Positions 1 to 7,200 of a stretch of 15,664 nt of DNA are shown here, one piece after another (position 1 is the first letter of the stretch; every line of letters begins with the position of its first letter). The position numbers were made by a program, and so were the translations under genes. The DNA is from Jimgerdemannia flammicorona (taxonomy: Eukaryota > Mucoromycota > Endogonomycetes > Endogonales > Endogonaceae): the NCBI GenBank assembly GCA_003990745.1, contig RBNI01003538.1, positions 1-15,664 on the forward strand, written 5' to 3'. The notes beneath the pieces are model-generated. The model was not told the origin of the DNA. It saw nothing but the letters and a program-made list of their open reading frames with translations, and did no database searches.

Positions 1-23
1 AAAAAAAAAAAAAAAAAAAAAAA
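1..23. repeat. poly(A) tract at the window edge
   Basis: The window opens with 23 consecutive A on the + strand. The retroelement relic beside it is read on the minus strand, where this is poly(T), and it interrupts the element inside its endonuclease domain rather than at a 3' end. It is therefore not the tail of that element. It may be an assembly edge in a homopolymer or a separate insertion. Confidence 0.6.
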
Positions 24-510
24 GACATCCAGACTACTACTCTGGCCCCCAGCATTTCTCCTACCTTTGGTCCTATTTAATAGTATATTCTGCACTATAT
101 TGAAATCTCTATCAAGTATATCTACACCAGTCTTAGCAAATACACTACACTCATGAAGACTATTTAACTACTCTACTCTGTCTCCTCTAACTATAGAGTA
201 GTAATAAGAGCTAACAACTATCAGCTCCCACCTAGGCCTCTACCACTCTCCCCAAACTAAGTGCTCTCCCTAACCTCTGATCTCACAAAGATCTCCTTTG
301 TCTTTCTATATCAGAATCCTCAACTTATCTCACCAAACTGCTGTTCTACCCTATTTCTTTATCTACTCCTATCTATCCAAGTTCTCCTTACAATATATAT
401 TTTATAATAGAAAAAGATCAGCATCTAATCTTCTCAGTTAAGCAAAAATGTTATGAAATCTCTCAGAGCCCCTCAGACCATTTATATTCAATAAGAAAAT
501 ATTAGTTATA
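24..510 (-). pseudogene. LINE ORF2 relic: endonuclease domain
   Basis: The minus-strand frame beginning at about 510 reads LLNINGLRGSERF, then LRRLDADLFLL followed by a stop where a Gln-Glu is expected, and further on TGVDILDRDFNIVQN and NRTKGRRNAGGQ. This order (N-x-NGL near the start, DADLxLLQE, then GGDFN-V-N with a downstream DR) is that of the exonuclease-endonuclease-phosphatase fold endonuclease of non-LTR retrotransposons, which nicks the target for reverse transcription. The usual GGDFN has become DRDFN, and about nine in-frame stops interrupt it, so it is dead. The C-terminal SDH motif and the reverse transcriptase lie outside the window. It is in a different frame from the ORF1 relic immediately upstream, as expected for a separate ORF2. 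Confidence 0.7.
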
Positions 511-1595
511 CTATTAATATTGAATAATGTTATAGTAGATCTAGTCTCTCAAAAGCTCTACACTTATCTTCTCTCAAGTCAATTCTACAATAGCCTCCTC
601 CTCCTCAACTCTCTTGGCCTTCAGTCTAACTAGTAACTTAGCTAATATCTCATCATCTTTCTCCTCTATCTCCTCCTTATACTCCAGATATATCTCCTGC
701 TAAAGCTGTAATCTATACTATTACTTTTATCAGAAAATAGCCTATTCTCCAACAGCTGCTGTCAATTCTATCTCTCTCACTATATCTATCTTATAACTCT
801 CTTCTTTCAGATATACCACCAATACCTTAGCCTTCAGAGCCTCTAATATTCCATCTTTTTACAGAACTCTCTTTTAGTACTCCTCACTGATAACTCTTAA
901 GTTTACCTCTCTCAACTCCTCTATAGTCAGATTGTGTACTATTATATATATCTAGTATAAGTTGCCAATGTTTTTCTCTCTAGAAGTATCAGATCTCCCC
1001 TCTCCTAGCATTGTAGTATCAGTACTAGTACTTGTAAACTCATCTCATACCTTCTTCAGAATATCAACTAACTTATTCCCCTCTATGCCAACTACCTGTT
1101 CTTTTTTTTTACTATATCAGATATCCTAAACTGAACCCTATGAGTACCTCTCATCTCAATATCCTTACTAGTTCTCAGCACTGGAGCAATGGCCCTCACT
1201 TCACTAATCTCCTTCTCCTCTTAAACTTTAAGTACACCTTTATTATAAAGTCTCTAATCTCTCATTTCCCTACTCTTCTCTGTATTCTCCATTATTATCT
1301 CCACACCACTAGTAGTCCAGATACTCTCCAGCACTCTCTCTAAGTCTTTCTCAGATTCAGTCACTGGCTTTGCCTTTATTTTTATCAGTAAGTCTCTCTG
1401 CCTCTTCCTCTCCTGAGCCTTCTCTTACAGTATTTTGTCTATCTAAATATACTTTCTATCTACTATCTTCAAATATGTTAAAGCCATATACTCTCTCTTT
1501 ATCATCATCTGGTACTTCACTATCTTATTCAGATTCTCTAGTATCTCTAGCAGATCCTTCTCCTCCTCTAACTCTCTTTCATCCTTATTACTTTA
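511..1595 (-). pseudogene. LINE ORF1-like relic (charged, helical protein)
   Basis: From about 1595 to 511 on the minus strand a single frame holds, with one shift at a run of nine or ten T/A near 1101, and reads as a Lys/Glu-rich, probably coiled-coil protein: for example LLEILENLNKIVKY, TIEELREVNLRVISEEY, ILEALKAKVLVVYLKEESY and EIYLEYKEEIEEKDDEI. About a dozen stops interrupt it; each is TAA, TAG or TGA that one C-to-T change from CAA, CAG or CGA, or a G-to-A change from TGG, would create. The position directly before the endonuclease relic suggests ORF1 (nucleic-acid-binding chaperone or gag-like) of the same element. I see no clear CCHC zinc knuckle. Upstream (1596-2560) the same base bias continues, but I could not hold one frame. 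Confidence 0.55.
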
Positions 1596-2942
1596 TAAAT
1601 AAAAGTACTCCACATCATTACTAAGGACTAATCTCAAGCCTTTCTAGTAGTCTCTCTTCCAGTGAGCCTGATCTGAATATCTATATCCTTAGTCTAAAAT
1701 GAGAACCCCTCTCAGACCTGAAATCTAGTATCTACAATATTACTATACTCTGCTATGATCTTCTTTACTCTCCTTCTTATCTCAATGATAATTACTATGG
1801 ACATTTCTTTTATCAGAAGTTGAACCACTTTTGGGTTTTACTATAGATACTATATTATCAGAATTACTATCTCTCCAACTATCAGCCTAGTCCTCAAAGT
1901 CTCCTCTAAAGGTCCTATCTTCTTGAAGTTCACCTCTACTCTCTCTAGTCTTTATAAGAACTTTACTAAAGCCACTTCAGCCATCTGCTTCAAGATTAGC
2001 TCCAAAACTATCTTAGTTATCACTATCAGCTCCTAGAAGTACAATATGACTGTAAACTCTGAGATTAATTTCTTGAGTAACAGAGATACTATCAGATCTG
2101 TTATACTATCTGCTAGATCTCTCTGTATTCTGTTTAGTCTTACTATTAGTAGTCACATCTGGATTTTTTTCCAAATCTCTAGTTATATTACCATCAGCAG
2201 TCCTACCCCTGCTTCCAGCCACAGCTCTACTAGTCTCTATACTAGTCCTGTCAGCTGATGATTTGTCAGCTCTCCTAGTATCACTATTTCTCTCACTCTA
2301 GTCCTGCTACCTTAAGCACCTCTAGGCCAACCTTCTGTCTTTACTTTATCAGTAAAGCTTATAGGTCTTACCTTTTTCCCACTTGTACCAGACACCAGAC
2401 ACTAGTCAGACCCTGCTTGTCTACTCTCACTACTGAAAGAACCTATTCCCAAGTCATACCTATATCCAATATACTATCATCCAAAGACTCCAGATTTATC
2501 TGACCCAGTATGCCTGTCCAAACTCTCATACATATATTATCATATTGCTAGTTAGTTTTCTCCAAAAACTATATGAAGAGTATTGTAAAAAGCTTATATA
2601 ATATAAATAGTGATGAAGAAAAGTATGCTGGGAGTTTTTTGGTCAGAATACTAGTTTATTCTTGAGAGAGAAAAATAAAGCTAAGATTACAATATACTCA
2701 GTATAGAGGATATTTATACAGATTCAAAACTATGACTAAATATAGTATGCTGGATATGTCTATATATAATTATACTATATATTCAGTATCTATAACTGCT
2801 AGTTGAAAATTATGTAAGAATTTTTATAGAAATTTCTATCAGAATTTCTATCAGAAATTCCAGTAGCTTATATGTAATGATTCATTACAAATTTGATTCA
2901 ATTCAAATTGATTTAATTTATTTGAATGTACTAACTAAAAGT
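1596..2942. other. AT-rich, CpG-free flank of the retroelement, no gene
   Basis: Positions 1596-2560 keep the C/T-rich, CpG-free character of the ORF1 relic and probably hold its degraded N-terminal part, but no convincing protein. Positions 2561-2942 are more AT-rich and hold short repeats: near-direct copies of AGAATTTCTATC at 2828-2852, a perfect 15-bp palindrome GTAATGATTCATTAC at 2874-2888, and an imperfect inverted repeat at 2888-2910. These could belong to the 5' untranslated end of the element or to an older insertion. No open frame here is supported. Confidence 0.5.
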
Positions 2943-2999
2943 AAAAAAAATAAAAAATAAAAAATAAAAAATAAAAATAAAAATAAAAACAATAAAATA
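2943..2999. repeat. A-rich microsatellite, units A(4-8)T
   Basis: Repeated units of A4 to A8 followed by T make up this stretch, which lies about 175 bp beyond the stop codon of gene A and within the CpG-free zone. It may be a simple-sequence expansion, or an old A-rich retroelement tail read on the + strand. Confidence 0.8.
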
Positions 3000-3173
3000 G
3001 AATAATTACTCATATCTTATTTAAAGCTGATGGAATTATATCTACCTTTTAAAACTTTACATTAATGTCACAAAGTACATCAAAAACAGAATCTAATAGT
3101 AGTTTTAGAAGTTAAAGTTGGGATAGGAAAAGGGGAGAATAATCATAAAAATTGTAAATATCGGGTCCCCATA

Positions 3174-4249
3174 CTACTTGTAAGTGATGAGGTACGTCGG
3201 GTAGAATCGCCCAGGCGAGTATACAATATATATTTGGCCTCCATCAGTGTTTCCTAAAATTGAAAATACGGATTTAGACATACTTGAATTCGAAGAATAT
3301 TCGTGGAATGAATGTTGATCGAACAGTGCTCTCAATTCGAATTAAAAAGTCTACAAAGTTCGAAAGGCCGATGTGGACGACGTTTTGGTTCTAATTGGGA
3401 GCACTAGCCACGAAGCCATTGAGTGGTGTTAAGTATGCAATTCCAACAAAATCCTTACCGTTGACCGAGTCATATCTCTCGTTCTTGAACCTTCCGGTTT
3501 GCTTCGCTTTTGTTGGAGGCAAGGTGATCAAATTGTTTGGCGGCAGAGTTATCGAATCGCCCGTGATGACCTATTATATTATTGTTTGGGAGCATTTGAG
3601 TATTTATACTTGATTCCGTCACGATGATACGACGTGGACACAAATACTCACGTCGGCTAAGAAGAACTGCTTACTCTCACTCACGAATGCATAGTTGTTG
3701 GAGTAAGATGCGTTCACGGCAAAGTAGCAGCCTTTGCCCCACATACCTAGCCCATGCAGAAAAGATTGTATTTAGTAAAGCAAAAGGGTTCCGAATGGCG
3801 AGCGACGATTTGGGTTGGGATTCATAAAGAAAAACGATCTCTCACCCTGCGCCGAGAATCTGGGGTCAAACCCTTCCTCACTCTCGTAGATATCACTGGG
3901 TGGCGTGCTCCTCGAGCCGTGGAAAAGAGATATAACCTTTACCTGGCATCCGTTCTTCTTCGATAACTGTTGACAGTAGTGCTGGTACGTGTACCACAAG
4001 TAGCGATTCTGGGTGGGGCGCGAAAATGAGTAGTTGATAGACAATTTCTGCATTAATAGCATTAGCCGAATCGAAGAAACGAATTTTATCAATGATACAC
4101 ACTTGAACACGCTCGATCTTCTGGATAAGGGCATGCGGCATTGTCTGGTATACACGCGCGACCACCGTTTGCCACTCCTTACTCGTGGCGCTCAACGGCA
4201 TCAACACGCAATTCACATTCTTATCAAACTTGTCCCAGTTCTTCGGTAT
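3174..4249 (-). other. gene A: PARP catalytic domain, triad H-Y-I
   Basis: Residues 1408-1605 over five exons. The domain opens with IPKNWDKF, then KIERVQ joined by splicing to NRYLWYTYQ, the usual PARP10/14-type start. LFHGSRS holds the NAD-binding His (residue 1486, 3919-3921). GFDPRFSAQG is spliced to MWGKGCYFAVNASYS, which gives the catalytic-site Tyr (1518, 3724-3726), followed by FFLADV and ITGD. The last exon reads GGQIYIVYS and YPTYLITYK then stop; by alignment with the PARP family the third triad position, Glu in poly-ADP-ribosylating enzymes, is Ile 1587. H-Y-hydrophobic is the state known for mono-ADP-ribosyltransferases such as PARP10. Assignment to the superfamily is secure; activity is inferred. 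Confidence 0.88.
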
Positions 4250-7200
4250 GTCGTTTTCGATGTTGGCCGACTTATCGAATGCCCACTTGTACACCTCTGC
4301 GCGCATGGTGTCTACAAATCCCTCGTCCCCTGTCAGTTTGATCGTATTCTCCTTGGTATCGAACTCCACGTCTACGTACAGACGTCCGGCGATCATCCGA
4401 ACAGCCGCGTCACGCTCCGTCGGATCAATTTTTCCCCAAGGTCCCGTCATGGGAATAAACTCGGTCTTCAGCTTCGCGAGCGATTCCAACTTATCGAATG
4501 CCCACTTGTACACCTCCGCGCGTATGGTGTCCACAAACCCCTCGTGCCCTGTAAGTTTTATTGTATTCTCCTTGGTATCGAAGTCCACGTCTACGTGCAG
4601 ACGTCTGGCGATCATCCGAACAGCCGCGTCACGCTTCGTCGGGTCAATTTTCTCCCAAGGCCCCGTCATGGGAATAAACTCGGTCTTTAGCTTCACGAGC
4701 GATTCCAGTTCTTTGGCGACCGCCGTGATGTCGATACACGTACCCGTGATCACGAATTCGACGAGTTCTTTCCAATATTTGTAATCGACGGGAGTGGGAT
4801 TCTTAATACGCAGAAAAATCACTCCGCGTTAGTATGCCATCAGCGCTGGGAGGTCACAAATCGTATCGAGTTACCAACCTTGTCGTTATTCGACGTAACC
4901 TGTGCGCTCAGCAAATCTGCTTTGGCCATTATTTGTATGGCGATATCTTTGCGCATGATGGGCCGCTTGTAATTGGTCTTTGTATTCCTCTGAAAGTGAC
5001 CTTCTTTACTGAACAGGATCTCGTAGTTGACCCCAACCGCAGCAACCACAGGGATTGAGGCACTCCCGGGTACTGGGGAACACCACTTGTTATAGGCATT
5101 CTCAATATCAATGTTTTGGTCACGATCATACATAATCCACTGCTCTCCTTTGTAGTGCTGAAGGTCGGAAAGTCAGTGAATTAATTTTTTTTTTTTTAAA
5201 AAATAAAATAAAATAAAATAAAATGTTAATCAGAGAGTGTGTAAAAGAGAATAGGGTAGTTATTGGTATGAAAAAACAGATCACGAATAGTTACCTTTCC
5301 TCCAACATCCTCCATCCAGAACCACTGATATGGGAGAGGTTGGGATGTCGGCATGGGTAGAACGCTTGAATCACCAGGAGCAGTGGCGATTTCATCATTT
5401 TCTATTTCTTTCCATCTCTCTGAGAGCACTTTTCTGAGTATTGGATATACTTTTGTCGAATTTCGTGGATTAGCATTGTCGGTATCAACATCATCTCTAT
5501 CCTTTGCCGGTGCCTCTTCCACCACCTGTTCGGCCTTAAAGTCAATGATGCGCACTTTGTGAATCTGCGTTTTTGGCAAAGTCAGTACGACCGCATCCAC
5601 AATGATCTTCGCGCCCTTCTCGTGTGGAAACCCACAAAAAGCCGCGCCGATAAGTGGCAGGGCGACAGTCTTGCACCCTTTCGTGTTTGCCAACAACAAG
5701 GCGTTGGTGACGGCCGCGTGCAGGAGCTCTTCCTTCTTGTTCGTACCAGAGGACCACATCGGTCCAACAACGTGTACCACATATTTCACGCCTTTCTTTT
5801 GCAAGTCGCCCGCCGTTGTTACGAGAGCATGCCCTGTCGACACAGAACCGCACTGCGCGATGTAGTTCTTGCATTCGTCACGAAGTTGCTGGCCAGCGGC
5901 ATTGGCGATGGCTTTGGCAATGCTACCCCCAAGCTCGAGCCTCGGGTCCGCCGAGTTCACGATCGCGTCAACGGCCTCGTGAACAATGTTTGCACAGACG
6001 AGCTACCAAACGCGATACAAAATTGAGCAATGTGGGCCGAATTGCAATGCTACATCGTGACTAATTTCGTGTGTGTGATAGATATAAACCTTACCTCGAT
6101 AGCTTGGTTCGTTGCCGGGATTACCACACTGAAACCAGTTTTCGGAAGAAGGATTTCGACGCAGTGATTTTGTTCAATTTTCTTAATTTTATCTCTTTGG
6201 GTCAAAATTATTTCTGCCCGCTGACGGTCGACTCGTACTGGAAACGATTGCAACTCGGATATAATCTTGTCAGCGTATGCCTTGAAACTGGCAAAAGCCT
6301 TGTCGATAGTATTGTGTCCGCCAGAAATTTTGTATGAAAGGCAGTCATCATTCCTTGGATTGATCCTGTGAGCATAACGAATTTTAATTAAATAGTTTCA
6401 AATCATGCACAAGAGAGACCCGATCAGGATTGTACCTACCACACATTATGCTGCACGGCGATCAATACAATTTCTTTGTCATCTTTCCGTTTCTCAAACC
6501 ATAAGCGGTAGCGCACGTCAGGAAACGTGTATGATCGCGAGGCACTTCCATTTTCGAGCAATGTTTCTATTTCTATGCCGGACTTTGCGGAAGCGATCAT
6601 CTTGTTGGTCTCGCCGCTGACTTCGACGACCCGGTCACGGCGAAAATTCAAGGAGACATTGAAATCGTTCAAAATCGAGATCTCAAAAATTTTCTCCACC
6701 GGATAGTACTGGTATTCAGGAACTTTGAACGTGGTTGTTAAATAGAAACGAACTGCTGCGAATCGCTCAAGGGTTTCTTGGACCTCGCTCTTTTCTCCAC
6801 TGACAACAATACGGATGGTGATGTTATCACTCGTGGCGCTCTTTCGAGAATACTGCACAACGACATTGTTACGAATCTCGATTGACTTGAAACGACGGAG
6901 GGCCAAAACGTCTTCTGTTGCGGGATACACCACATTCACTTGTTGCACATCTATCGAATCAAGCAGTGCCTCCACGGCATCCATGGCTTTTGGGACGTCT
7001 TTCGTTGGACCTTTCAAGGTAATGCTATCGTGGGTCAATGATGTGCCTGATACACCAGACACCTGTGTTGTGATGTTGAAGATGTTAATGGTAATATCAA
7101 CAGAATAGTGCTGGCGGCGGATCGCATTAAGTTCGGCTATCTTGTAACGTTGCAGATATTGACTTTTAATCGACTTGATCAGAAGCATTTCTAACACCGT

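Larger units (their letters stand above)
1..3161 (-). mobile_element. CpG-free relic of a non-LTR (LINE-type) retrotransposon
   Basis: Reading every line of this stretch I found no CG dinucleotide; the first is at 3162. The + strand is strongly C/T and TA rich. On the minus strand two old coding frames can be followed: an acidic/basic helical ORF1-like frame and then an apurinic-endonuclease-like frame, in the order usual for ORF1 and ORF2 of LINE elements. Reverse transcriptase would lie left of position 1. The frames are broken almost only by stop codons explicable as C-to-T (or G-to-A) changes. Total CpG loss plus such stops indicates methylation-linked deamination or a RIP-like process. 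The outer (5') border of the element is not defined; it probably falls between about 2560 and 3100. The clade (Tad-like or other) cannot be decided without the reverse transcriptase. Confidence 0.72.

Noticed and set aside
1..23. 3' poly(A) tail of the LINE relic
   Set aside because: The relic is read on the minus strand and is cut inside its endonuclease domain, so its tail would lie elsewhere and show as poly(T) on the + strand.
1140..2258. Small + strand open frames in the left 2.3 kb (Ser/Leu/Thr-rich peptides)
   Set aside because: They arise because C/T-rich, CpG-free sequence contains few stops on that strand; codon content is low-complexity, and the decayed LINE frames are on the other strand.
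3893..4155. Continuous minus-strand frames reading through 4009-4102
   Set aside because: The stretch is an intron: its removal joins KIERVQ to NRYLWYTY, the normal PARP sequence, and gene B shows the same arrangement with different intron sequence.
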